Part shown: positions 33,712-41,766 of the stretch, piece by piece
Layout of the letters: each line of letters begins with the position of its first letter
Numbering within the stretch: the stretch's first letter is position 1
NCBI RefSeq assembly: GCF_003814875.1
Contig: NZ_RKQF01000001.1
Location: 62,001-126,000, forward strand
Length of the DNA: 64,000 bases
Reading direction: 5' to 3'
Origin: Streptomyces sp. Ag109_O5-1
Lineage (GTDB): Bacteria; Actinomycetota; Actinomycetes; Streptomycetales; Streptomycetaceae
Position numbers and translations under genes: made by a program
The notes under the pieces: generated by a model
Databases searched by the model: none
What the model saw: only the letters and a program-made list of their open reading frames with translations
Told to the model about the DNA's origin: nothing

Positions 33712-33745
33712 GGACCTTGAGGTCCCTTTTCGATCCTGCTAGCGT
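33712..33745 (+). promoter_or_regulatory. TetR paralogue 2 promoter with operator (site C)
   Basis: TTGAGG (33717-33722), a 17-base spacer and TAGCGT (33740-33745) form a promoter for the gene starting at 33768. The perfect inverted repeat GGACCTTGAGGTCC (33712-33725) overlaps the -35, the expected position for autorepression. Confidence 0.65.
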
Positions 33746-33767
33746 GCGCAGCGGTAATCTGGCCCAT

Positions 33768-34436
33768 GTGGCGGAACAGACGCGCGACAGAAACGACTCC
33801 CGGCTGACCGAGCGCGGGCGGGCAACTCGGGAGCGCATTCTGAGGGCTGCCGCCGACATGATGTACGTCAGGGGCGTGTCTGCCACAACCCTCGACGAGG
33901 TCAGGGCAGCCAGCGGAACGAGCAAATCCCAGCTCTACCGCCACTACCCCGACAAGGATGCACTGGTGCGGGACGTCGTCGCATTGCAGGCCACCGAACT
34001 GCTCAAACGCCAGCACCAGCTACTCCAGCGGCTCAACTCCCTCCGCGGGCTGGAGCGCTGGCGGGACGTGCTGATCGAACACAACGCGCTCCGGAACGGG
34101 GCGTACGGCTGCCCGCTCGGATCCCTCGCCAGCGAGCTGGCCGACCAGGACGAAGAGGCACGCGAGGCGCTCGCCCGGCACTTCGGCACCTGGGAGGGAC
34201 TGCTCAGGGCCGGGCTCGAGCGAATGAAGGACTCGGGAGTCCTCAGGGCCGACGCAGACGCCGAAGAGCTGGCCACCGGCCTGATGGCCGCCCTGCAGGG
34301 GGGCTACCTCCTCGCCCAGACGGTCCAGGACGTCAAGCCCATGCGGATCGCCCTGGACATGGCGATCGGCCACGTCAAGGCCTACGCCGCGCCCGCCGAG
34401 GGCGCTTCGCCGACGGAAGACCCTTCAGGGCGCTGA
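33768..34436 (+). CDS. TetR family regulator, paralogue 2
   Basis: The 222-residue paralogue of the upstream regulator has ATRERILRAAADMMYVRGVSATTLDEVRAASGTSKSQLYRHYPDKDALV at about residues 19-66. The ligand domain LRGLERWRDVLIEHNALRNGAYGCPLGSLASELADQDEEAREAL is colinear with paralogue 1, as is ALQGGYLLAQTVQDVKPMRIALDMAIGHV. The GTG start lies about 16 bases after the inferred transcription start of the promoter at 33717-33745. The recognition helix is nearly identical to that of paralogue 1. It probably represses itself and neighbouring redox genes. Confidence 0.85.
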   Translation: MAEQTRDRNDSRLTERGRATRERILRAAADMMYVRGVSATTLDEVRAASGTSKSQLYRHYPDKDALVRDVVALQATELLKRQHQLLQRLNSLRGLERWRDVLIEHNALRNGAYGCPLGSLASELADQDEEAREALARHFGTWEGLLRAGLERMKDSGVLRADADAEELATGLMAALQGGYLLAQTVQDVKPMRIALDMAIGHVKAYAAPAEGASPTEDPSGR

Positions 34437-34661
34437 GCCGTCCACGGCAGGAGCGGCACCGAGAAGTCCCGGCGCCGCACCACGGACGGTCGTGTCGCCG
34501 TCTGCGGTGCCGGCACCTCCGCCGCGTCCCGGCAGCCACAGGGTGTCCGGACGGGGTTCGGCGACAGGAGGGACGTCCGCCCGCACAGTCCGACGCAGTC
34601 CGTTCTGCGCCCGTGCGCAGCCCAGCCTTCAGTCAAAAGCGGAGTACCACTCGACAACAGA

Positions 34662-34675
34662 GGACTATTTAGTCC
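34662..34675. promoter_or_regulatory. TetR-type operator (site D)
   Basis: GGACTATTTAGTCC, a perfect 6-bp inverted repeat with a two-base centre, lies in the 520-bp gap between the second TetR gene and the YjbR gene. No other gene is seen in 34437-34956. It may control the YjbR-MocR pair. Confidence 0.6.
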
Positions 34676-34956
34676 CGAAAAACGGTCGACTTGCGGTACG
34701 TTTGGAGAGGGCGGCCTCCTGCGGCCACGCACGTCGAATCGCTGCGTGAGCGGAGCGACTGCTCCGTGAACCCGGTCGGCGGGAGCTGCCTGTGGCAGAG
34801 CCGACGGGACGTTCTGGACCTGAACAGATTCCAGGAAACCGGCTGCCGTCACCGCGGCCGCCGTGCGGGCACCGCTGTTCGTGCGGCAACGAGGAAGACA
34901 CCACCTTGGCCCCGGCCGGCCGGTCGGGGTACTCGACGAACGAGGAGTTGACCACC

Positions 34957-35340
34957 ATGGACGGACAGGAGCTGCAGGAGATCGCGGGCGCCAGCACCGC
35001 TGACCTGCCCGGCGCCGACCTGGAGCACCGCATCGGCCCCGACTGGGACCTCTACAAGGTCGGCGGCAAGGTATTCATGCTGATGACCGAGATGCCGGGG
35101 CATCCTGTCGTGATCCTGAAGGCCGATCCGGACGACGCCGCGGCCCTGCGGGAGCGGCACAAGGACATCACCCCCGGCTATCACATGAACAAGAGGCACT
35201 GGATCACGGTGGAGGGCGGGGGCACCGTGGACGAGGAGCTGGTGAGGGAGCTCGTGACCGACTCCTACCGTCTCGTGGTCCGCGGCCTTCCCAGGTCCGA
35301 GCAACCCGTGGATCCGCAGACCTTCGGCCGCCGGGCCTGA
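34957..35340 (+). CDS. MmcQ/YjbR family protein
   Basis: The 127-residue protein shows the YjbR fold: LEHRIGPDWDLYKVGGKVFMLMTEMPGHPVVILKADPDDAAALRERHKDITPGYHMNKRHWITV, which includes the typical W-x-x-Y-K-VGGKVF strand and the P-G-YHMNKRHW motif near 75-85. It ends with VDEELVRELVTDSYRLVVRGLP. Members are small DNA-binding-like (double-wing) proteins of unknown role. SD GAGGAG precedes the ATG. It is eight bases from the MocR start, so the two are probably cotranscribed. Confidence 0.87.
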   Translation: MDGQELQEIAGASTADLPGADLEHRIGPDWDLYKVGGKVFMLMTEMPGHPVVILKADPDDAAALRERHKDITPGYHMNKRHWITVEGGGTVDEELVRELVTDSYRLVVRGLPRSEQPVDPQTFGRRA

Positions 35341-35348
35341 CCGTCGTC

Positions 35349-36764
35349 ATGCCTGAGTCTCCTGATGCCCGCAGTGCCGCCGACCCAGCGCGGCTGCGAC
35401 AGGCCATCGAGAGTGATGTGATCCGAGCCGAGGGGGGTGTGCGCCGCGCGCTCGCCGCCGCCGTACGCGAGGCTGTCCGCAGCGGCCGCCTGACGCCCGG
35501 GACGCGGCTGCCCTCCTCCCGTCGGCTCGCCGACGACCTCGGGCTTGCCCGCAACACCGTGGCCAACGCCTATGGCGACCTCGTCGCCGAGGGATGGCTC
35601 ACCGCCCGCGGAGGCTCGGGCACACTCGTGACAGACTCGGTGATCACTCGGCCGGCCCCGGGCCGATCAGCTGCCGAACCGTCCGGTGACACGTGCTACG
35701 ACCTGATCCCGGGCAGCCCCGACCTCACCGCGTTTCCTCGTGCAGCCTGGCTGAAGGCCACACGCCGGGCCCTGGCCGCGGCTCCCGACGCCGCGTTCGG
35801 CTACGGCGACCCCCGCGGCCGGCCGGAGCTACGGGCCGCACTCGCCGATCATCTGGCAGGAGCCCGGGGCGTGTACACGAGTCCGGAACACATACTGATC
35901 TGCGCTGGTGTCTCGCACGGTCTGCGGATCCTGAGCGAGGTCCTGGCCGGCCGGCGGGCACGGAGTGTCGCCGTCGAGTCCTACGGGCCGGACAGGCACC
36001 GTGGCCTGCTGGCAGCCGTGGGGCTGGAGACGCTCCCGCTTTCCTTCGACCCGCACGGAACCGACCCGGTCCCGCCTCAGGGCACCGATGCGGTCCTGCT
36101 CACGCCGGCTCACCAGTTCCCTCTGGGCACGACACTGCAGCGCGATCGCCGGACCGCTGTCGTGGACTGGGCCAGACGGACAGGCGGCCTGGTCCTGGAC
36201 GATGACTACGACGGTGAGTTCCAGTTCGACCACCGGTCCGTCGGAGCGCTCCAGGCACTCGCTCCGGACTCCGTGGTCTATCTGGGTACCGCCAGCAAAA
36301 CCCTTGTGCCCGGCCTGCGCCTGGCCTGGATGGCGCTGCCGCCCGCGCTGGCCGAGGAAGCCGTGGCGGCAAAGGGACAGATCGACACGTGCGAGGTGCT
36401 GAGCCAGCTCACGATGGCGGAGTTCATCACCTCCGGCGCCTACGGCCGTCACGTACGTGCTGCGCGTCGGCGCTACCGCGATCGGCGGGAGTCTCTCGTC
36501 GCCGCCCTGACCCAGCACGCTCCCCATGTGCACGTCACAGGAACAGCAGCCGGCCTGCACACGGTTCTCGGTCTGCCGCCCGGGTACGAACAGCAGGTCG
36601 TTCAATCGGCGACCCGGCGCGGGCTCAAAGTGGCCGGCCTGTCTCGATACCGCCACGCGCAGTCCCCGCACGTCATGGGCGACGCCCTCGTCGTCGGCTA
36701 CGGAACACCCTCCGACGCCGCGTGGCCTCAGGCACTCTCCGCGCTCATGGGGATCCTTTCCTGA
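35349..36764 (+). CDS. MocR family regulator (GntR winged helix plus aminotransferase domain)
   Basis: The 471-residue protein has a GntR-type helix (GVRRALAAAVREAVRSGRLTPGTRLPSSRRLADDLGLARNTVANAYGDLVAEGWL, about 30-85). After a linker it has a fold-type I PLP domain with FGYGDPRGRPELRAALADHL, the GVSHGLRIL strand, DDDYDGEFQFD and VYLGTASKTLVPGLRLAWM. The Lys there (near residue 317) is the predicted PLP anchor. PdxR-like members control vitamin B6 synthesis; others control GABA or taurine use. No target pdx gene is adjacent. It may act on the convergent MFS gene or on its own operon. Confidence 0.88.
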   Translation: MPESPDARSAADPARLRQAIESDVIRAEGGVRRALAAAVREAVRSGRLTPGTRLPSSRRLADDLGLARNTVANAYGDLVAEGWLTARGGSGTLVTDSVITRPAPGRSAAEPSGDTCYDLIPGSPDLTAFPRAAWLKATRRALAAAPDAAFGYGDPRGRPELRAALADHLAGARGVYTSPEHILICAGVSHGLRILSEVLAGRRARSVAVESYGPDRHRGLLAAVGLETLPLSFDPHGTDPVPPQGTDAVLLTPAHQFPLGTTLQRDRRTAVVDWARRTGGLVLDDDYDGEFQFDHRSVGALQALAPDSVVYLGTASKTLVPGLRLAWMALPPALAEEAVAAKGQIDTCEVLSQLTMAEFITSGAYGRHVRAARRRYRDRRESLVAALTQHAPHVHVTGTAAGLHTVLGLPPGYEQQVVQSATRRGLKVAGLSRYRHAQSPHVMGDALVVGYGTPSDAAWPQALSALMGILS

Positions 36765-36802
36765 CGCGTGGTGGCGGCCGCCTTGCCCGGCGTCGAATGC
36801 CG

Positions 36803-38062
36803 TCACGGCGACGGCAGAGTCCGCCGTGAGCACTCACTGGGCTGACCGGCCGTGTCGGTGTGCGGATCGCGTGCCGCGATGACGGTGAACAGGGTGGCGA
36901 CGAGGGCGAAAGCGCCGTAGCCGAGCGCGATCTTCGGCAGCGAGAAGGTGTGGGACAGCTGGCCGGAGATCAGGCTGGGAACGGTCGCGCCGCTGTAGCT
37001 GAGGAGATACACCACGGCGAAGATCGGTGCCCGGTCCGTCAGGCTGCTGGCGTACAGCAGGCCGCGGGTGGTGCCGCTGATGGCAACGCCCTGACCGGCC
37101 CCGGCGACGACAGTTGCGGCGATGAACAAGGGAAGTGCACCGGTGGCGATCGCCGTGATGATGCCGGTCCAGCCGACCACGAAGGCCGCCATGCCGATGC
37201 GTTGGGCTCCCGCCGGGGCGAATCGGCCGCTGAGGGGAGCACCCAGAGCACTGGGGGCCATGTAGGCGGCGAACACCAGGCCCAGGACGAGTGGACTGTG
37301 CGTGCGGAGCTGGTCTTCGACCAGCGCGGGCACGAAGGCTTGGTAGAACGCGCCGGTGGCCCAGGTGGACAAGAGGACTGCGGCCGTGACGGCGAGCAGA
37401 TGCCTGACCCGGACCGGTACGCGGACAGTGGGCTTCAACGATCGCCACGCGCCGGGGACGGTGGCTACGGTGTCCGGGCTGACGGCGATGAGCACCATGG
37501 ACAGCAGGAGCAGGCCGACGGAGACGAGGTAGACGAGGTCGCGGGGCCAGGGGCCGAACTGGACCAGGGCACCGGAGGCGACGGCGCCCAGGGCAAGGCC
37601 GAGCATGACTGTCTGGCTGGACGCGACGGAGGCCAGCCAGGCCGGTCTTGCGGGTGCGGTGTCGACGACGTACGCGGTGAGGCTGCTGCTGGCCAACCCG
37701 GCACCCAGGCCCATCAGGATCCGGCCGGCGATCAGGACGCCTATGTGGTGCACGTTCAACAGCACCAGGCAGCCCAGCACGAGCAGTCCGAGGCTGGCGA
37801 GGGCCGCGGGCCGACGGCCCACATGGTTGGACAGCCGTCCCAGTACCAGCAGCGTGCTGATGGTCGCGGCGGAGTAGGCGACGACCGTCATCGAGATGCC
37901 CGCGTTGGTGAACCCGTCCTGGGCCCGGTAGACGTTGAACAGGGGGATCGTCGAGCCCACCGCGGCAAACGCGGCCGCCAGGGAGAGCAACGCGGACGGG
38001 AACGCAAGCCCGAACGTTCTGCCCTGACGATCCCGACCGGGGACTGGGGCCACATTGTGCAT
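36803..38062 (-). CDS. MFS transporter
   Basis: The 419-residue protein has twelve membrane segments, with FAAVGSTIPLFNVYRAQDGF in segment 1, the basic loop GRLSNHVGRRPAALASL, GRILMGLGAGLASSSLTAYVVD and SLKPTVRVPVRVRHLL between halves. This is an uncharacterised actinobacterial DHA1-type efflux group. SD GAAGGA precedes the ATG at 38062. The convergent MocR gene ends 38 bases away. Site E, a TetR-type operator, lies 163 bases upstream, linking the pump to the TetR paralogues (inference). Confidence 0.82.
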   Translation of the reverse strand: MHNVAPVPGRDRQGRTFGLAFPSALLSLAAAFAAVGSTIPLFNVYRAQDGFTNAGISMTVVAYSAATISTLLVLGRLSNHVGRRPAALASLGLLVLGCLVLLNVHHIGVLIAGRILMGLGAGLASSSLTAYVVDTAPARPAWLASVASSQTVMLGLALGAVASGALVQFGPWPRDLVYLVSVGLLLLSMVLIAVSPDTVATVPGAWRSLKPTVRVPVRVRHLLAVTAAVLLSTWATGAFYQAFVPALVEDQLRTHSPLVLGLVFAAYMAPSALGAPLSGRFAPAGAQRIGMAAFVVGWTGIITAIATGALPLFIAATVVAGAGQGVAISGTTRGLLYASSLTDRAPIFAVVYLLSYSGATVPSLISGQLSHTFSLPKIALGYGAFALVATLFTVIAARDPHTDTAGQPSECSRRTLPSP

Positions 38063-38224
38063 CGAGCAGCGTCCTTCTCTCGTTCTGAATCAGGCAGCGC
38101 ACCGGCTTCTGTCGTGGGCGGTGACAGTCGGCCCTGCGACTGCCGGCTCCTGGGAGCGCCCTCTCCGCGTCACGGCTGCGGTGTGCCCCGTAGGTTCGCC
38201 TGGCCCGTCGATCATGCATGAACG

Positions 38225-38238
38225 GGACTGTTTAGTCC
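38225..38238. promoter_or_regulatory. TetR-type operator (site E)
   Basis: GGACTGTTTAGTCC is nearly identical to site D. It lies upstream of the leftward MFS gene. A possible -35 TGGACT overlaps it on the minus strand with CATGAT 17 bases further. No gene is seen in 38063-38460. Confidence 0.6.
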
Positions 38239-38465
38239 AGACCCGGGCGTGCATCCCGCCCTCGGCGAACACACCCCCAGCCCTGCGCTCGCCAGCACTT
38301 CCACGTCGGCTTCCTATCAGTGCCGCGACGGGACTGGATAGGCAGCGATCGAGCGCCTTTACGCGCCGGACCACCCGTCATCGCTCCGCAGCGCTTCCAT
38401 CTTGCGATACTGGACCATGACGTCCACTTTAGAGTTAGGGTGGAGGTAGTGACTCGATCGAGGGA

Positions 38466-38646
38466 TGGCGACGTAGTTCGCCCGACAGGCCGGCGCCCAT
38501 GCCATCGGAACCGGACACGCCGCCGACCGGCGGCCCGGGAGGGACGGCTGTGCACGAACATCGGTCAGGTCGTCACCCTCGACGACACCGTTTCCGCTTT
38601 CGACCCGGCCGAGCGGGGCAACGGCAAGATCATCGTTCGCCCATGA
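38466..38646 (+). pseudogene. quinone oxidoreductase remnant with stop codon and internal deletion
   Basis: The plus strand reads MAT-stop-FARQAGAHAIGTGHAAD, matching MAAQLAREAGAYVIGTGRAAH of the intact enzyme at 27698-28639, with the Gln codon changed to TAG. It then jumps, in another frame, to AREGRLCTNIGQVVTLDDTV and the tail SAFDPAERGNGKIIVRP. About 100 residues between the two blocks and everything N-terminal are missing. It is a decayed paralogue ending at TGA 38646, just before the acetyltransferase gene. Confidence 0.75.
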
Positions 38647-38690
38647 GGCCATCGCACATGCCCGGACACAACCAGCAAAGGACCATCCGC

Positions 38691-39617
38691 ATGACCAGCC
38701 CAACCGAGCCGAACCGCTCGACCGCCGACGACGTGGAGAGGGCGGAACCAGGCCTCACCGGTCAGGATCCCGCCGTCGTCGTCGACGATGCCGGCAGCGA
38801 TCCCCGTGCTCTCGCGTCCGACTTCGACGTCGTCAACGACGAGAAGACCGGTGCCTACGTGGCCAAGGCCGGTGACACGGAGGTGGCAGGGCTGACCTAC
38901 CAGGCCGTCGGCGAGAACCGGCTCGTACTGCTGGCCACCTCCGTGTTCCCCGAGTTCCGCAACCGTGGGATCGCGACCAGGCTGATCCGACACGTCCTGG
39001 ACGACGTGCGCGCGCAAGGAAAAACGGTCACCATCACGTGCCCGATCGTGCACACCTTCATCGAGCGCAACCCGGCGTACGCCGACCTCATCGACCCCGA
39101 GCACCCGGGAGCCAGGAGAGCCACGCCGGTCATGGACCAGGCCTTCAGGCTTCCCCGGGGAGAAGGTGAAGCAGCGACGACGGGCGTCGAGGCCGAGGCA
39201 GCTGCCCTGGACGAGAACAACGCCACGCTCATCGCCGCAATGGACCAGGCAGGTCCCGACCAGGTGGGGTCGAGCTGGGAGCTTGATGTCATCAACGACA
39301 CGGAGCGAAGCCGATGGTTCGCGGCCATCGGACCCGAGGCGATCGCGGAGCTCTCGTACCGGTTTGTCGGCGGCCGCGTCGTGTTGCTGACAACCTGGGT
39401 CGACCCCGCTTACCGCCACCACCGGGTCGCCACGGAGCTCATCGCCCGCGTGCTGGACGAGATCCGGCCAACCGGCAAGAAGATCACCGTCATCTGCCCG
39501 GTCGTGGGCGAGTTCATCGCCCGCAACCCGCACTACCGCGATCTCATCGACAAGGTCCATCCGGGTTCCGGCGCCTACCCGCAGCACAGGCGCGCAGCCG
39601 AGGCCGACGACCAGTAA
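38691..39617 (+). CDS. tandem double YjdJ-type GNAT acetyltransferase
   Basis: The 308-residue protein contains two copies of the short GCN5-like YjdJ domain. The first (about residues 40-140) reads FDVVNDEKTGAYVAKAGDTEVAGLTYQAVGENRLVLLATSVFPEFRNRGIATRLIRHVLDDVRAQGKTVTITCPIVHTFIERNPAYADLI. The second (about 205-295) repeats it with VINDTERSRWFAAIG, VDPAYRHHRVATELIARVLDEIR and CPVVGEFIARNPHYRDLI. The acetyl-CoA loop is RNRGIA in the first but HHRVA in the second, so the second may be weak. YjdJ proteins act on small or unknown substrates. SD AAAGGA precedes the ATG. An earlier in-frame ATG overlaps the relic stop. Confidence 0.82.
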   Translation: MTSPTEPNRSTADDVERAEPGLTGQDPAVVVDDAGSDPRALASDFDVVNDEKTGAYVAKAGDTEVAGLTYQAVGENRLVLLATSVFPEFRNRGIATRLIRHVLDDVRAQGKTVTITCPIVHTFIERNPAYADLIDPEHPGARRATPVMDQAFRLPRGEGEAATTGVEAEAAALDENNATLIAAMDQAGPDQVGSSWELDVINDTERSRWFAAIGPEAIAELSYRFVGGRVVLLTTWVDPAYRHHRVATELIARVLDEIRPTGKKITVICPVVGEFIARNPHYRDLIDKVHPGSGAYPQHRRAAEADDQ

Positions 39618-39662
39618 CGCCCCGCCGCGATCGAGAACGGCCTGACATAGCGACCCGGCATC

Positions 39663-40127
39663 TTGCAGGCTCTGGCCCTCGCGGCCCGTGACCTGAAAGA
39701 AGGCCGCCGCACGCACCACCCCGAACTGATCCTCTTCCCCTGCAGGGGCGACCTGCAGGACTACGCCGCCCACGACCCGGCCGGCCGCGACCTGCAACCC
39801 CTGGTCAACCTCGTCGACACCCACGGCCCCGACGCCATCCTCACCGCCCTCGCCCGCCTCGCACCCGAACAGCACGCTCAGGTCACCGTCTCCACCGCCC
39901 ACAAGGCGAAAGGACGCGAATGGCCCCGCGTGCTCATCGCAGACGACTTCGACCGCCCCAATGACAGCACGACCGAAGAACAGACAAACGCCACGAGACC
40001 ACCCGACCCCGTCGACGATGCCGAAGCCCGCCTGGCCTACGTAGCGGTCACCCGTACCCGCCAACGCCTCGATCTGGGCGGCCTGTCCTGGATCCACCAC
40101 CACCCCGACGGCACACCACCCGTCTGA
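39663..40127 (+). pseudogene. C-terminal remnant of a UvrD/Rep-type helicase
   Basis: The 154 residues include VTVSTAHKAKGREWPRVLIADDF and AEARLAYVAVTRTRQRLDLG, which are motifs V/VI of superfamily-1A helicases, and the usual end GGLSWIHHH. About 400-500 residues carrying Walker A and motifs Ia-IV are missing, and no domain precedes it. The first residues LALAARDLKEGRRTHHPELILFP also match the region just before motif V in streptomycete UvrD-like proteins. It is a 5'-deleted relic. Confidence 0.7.
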
Positions 40128-40323
40128 GTAATCTTTCCGACAATCTACGGACGTGCTCGTCACGCGAGCCGGTACTTGAGAACTTCCGGTCTGTCAGTGC
40201 CTGCGACGTGCCAGCCCACGACACTTCATATACCCCGAGGCACCGGTGCACCGGTGGTGGTCCGGACCGGTGCCGGGTAGCTCATAGTGGACTGCTGCAT
40301 GCCATCGATCCCTTCAGAAACCG

Positions 40324-40740
40324 ATGCCCGTGACGACCGCTGCAAGCGAACCCTCCACCGAGCGTGTCCCCGGCCGGGTCTGGGCGATCCGCCTGACCGG
40401 GCATGCCGACCGGACCGCCACCGTCACCTGCACCACCGCGGCCTGTCGGATGCCGCCCCGGTCCAAGGACCTCGCCGGCCTGCGGGCATTCGCTGCCCAG
40501 CACGCCGCCGCCCACGCGCGGGTGGCTGCCGTCCACGCCAACGCCTGGTGCCACTGCGGCTTCACGCAGTGCGCAGCCCACCCGGACACGCCCGCTCACT
40601 GCGCGGGTGGTGTGGCACTGGTCCTGCAGCACGATCCCGTCGTCGGCCGCGTCTGGACCCTCCAAGAGGTCTGTCAGGCGTGCACCCCGCTGATCCCGAA
40701 TGGGTGCAGCTCCTTTGGAGGGACGGCCTCACCTGCATAA
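40324..40740 (+). CDS. Cys-rich hypothetical protein, probably truncated at its C-terminus
   Basis: The 138-residue protein has Cys/His clusters (TCTTAACRM, CHCGFTQCAAH, HCAGG, VCQACTPLIP) suggesting a zinc ribbon. It resembles small proteins often encoded on streptomycete integrative elements. The last 12 residues (GCSSFGGTASPA) come from a 25-bp dispersed repeat that begins at 40702, so the original C-terminus is probably lost. There is no strong SD; GTG at 40330 is an alternative. The gap 40128-40323 shows nothing else. Confidence 0.5.
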   Translation: MPVTTAASEPSTERVPGRVWAIRLTGHADRTATVTCTTAACRMPPRSKDLAGLRAFAAQHAAAHARVAAVHANAWCHCGFTQCAAHPDTPAHCAGGVALVLQHDPVVGRVWTLQEVCQACTPLIPNGCSSFGGTASPA

Positions 40741-40936
40741 ACTGCGACTTGCGGCGTGCCCGAATGATCGACTCGACCACCGCAGGGGGTCACGCGATGA
40801 CCCGCACCCCCGTGCTGTCGATCTTGATTCAACGCGCGGGCGTGACCTGCTGGTTCCGAAAGGATCTCCACGACCGGCGGTCGAGCCGAACCGGCAAATG
40901 CCCAGCTCAGCCTGTCCCTCGAAAGGAGCCACACCC
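40702..40936. mobile_element. possible MITE bounded by inverted 25-bp repeats
   Basis: The dispersed repeat occurs here at 40702-40726 on the plus strand and at 40911-40936 on the minus strand, enclosing about 185 bp without a gene. The ends are GGGTGCAGCTCCTTTGGAGG and, inverted, GGGTGTGGCTCCTTTCGAGG. A third, solo copy is at 24936. No flanking target duplication is obvious. The remaining stretch to 41097 shows only a possible short relic (MTLTLVRKATVSGTAN near 41011). Confidence 0.4.
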
Positions 40937-41097
40937 AAACCGTGCCCGCCCCGGACGGGGTGTGAACCGAACCGCCGGTCGGCGGTCTCTTCACCGTCTT
41001 CATCGACATGACCCTGACCTTGGTCCGGAAGGCGACTGTCTCGGGTACAGCCAACTTCGTGATCAGGCAGTGGACTTGGCCACGATCCTGGGGCCGG

Positions 41098-41766
41098 TCA
41101 GTCGCGGTCCCGGGGGACGGCGAGTTCGGTCTCCACGAGTCGGTTCAGATGGTGGCGGGCGTCCTGTGTGCTGAGCGGGGGTGACTGGCGCAGCCGCTGC
41201 AGGGCGAGGCCGTCGGCGAGGGCCGCGAACCGGACGGTGAAGCCGTCGAGGTCGTCGCCGCTGAACTCGCCGTCCGCGACGCCCCGTTCGGCCAGGGCGC
41301 GGATCTGCCGGTGCCAGGCGGCGTAGCGCTCCGTCTGGCCGCGGGCGAACGCCTCGTCGGTGTCCGGGTCGCCGGCGTTCCAGTAGTCGAACCACATCCG
41401 CCAGTGCCGGTCGGTGTCCTCGGTGAAGAGGGCGTCGACGAGCAGCCGCAGGGCCTCCGCCCCGCTGCCCGCCCGCTCGGCGGCCTCGCTGAGTTCCGCG
41501 TAGTACCGCTCGATGTGCAGCACCATCGCCTCGGACAGGATCTCCTGGACGCTGCCGAAGTGATAGGTGACCGTGCCGACGGAGACCCCGGCCGCGGCGG
41601 CCACGTCCCTGACGCCCACCGACGCATAGCCGCGCTCCGCGATCAGCGGAATGGCCGCCTCGACGATCAGTCGACGCCGGACCTCGGTGGGCTGGCGGGT
41701 GCGGTCGGCCGCCGCGACGGCACGGCGCGGGGCCTTCGCCGAACGCGGCGACTCTGCGGCGCTCAT
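41098..41766 (-). CDS. TetR family regulator of the peptide-ABC operon
   Basis: The 222-residue protein has EVRRRLIVEAAIPLIAERGYASVGVRDVAAAAGVSVGTVTYHFGSVQEIL at about residues 28-77, followed by helices with RHWRMWFDYWNAGDPDTDEAFARGQTERYAAWHRQIRALAERG, a known ligand-domain pattern. Its ATG overlaps the stop of the CocE/NonD hydrolase gene (ATGA), so it is translated from the same operon. It probably senses the imported peptide or product and regulates the promoter in front of the lipoprotein gene at 48931 (inference). Confidence 0.85.
   Translation of the reverse strand: MSAAESPRSAKAPRRAVAAADRTRQPTEVRRRLIVEAAIPLIAERGYASVGVRDVAAAAGVSVGTVTYHFGSVQEILSEAMVLHIERYYAELSEAAERAGSGAEALRLLVDALFTEDTDRHWRMWFDYWNAGDPDTDEAFARGQTERYAAWHRQIRALAERGVADGEFSGDDLDGFTVRFAALADGLALQRLRQSPPLSTQDARHHLNRLVETELAVPRDRD

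Noticed and set aside
41011..41100. Short MTLTLVRKATVSGTAN-like plus-strand stretch
   Set aside because: It resembles small streptomycete proteins but breaks down within 20 codons; too short to annotate on its own.
40287..41174. A 295-codon plus-strand frame
   Set aside because: It crosses the dispersed repeats and has no coherent protein character; the 138-codon Cys-rich frame is better supported.
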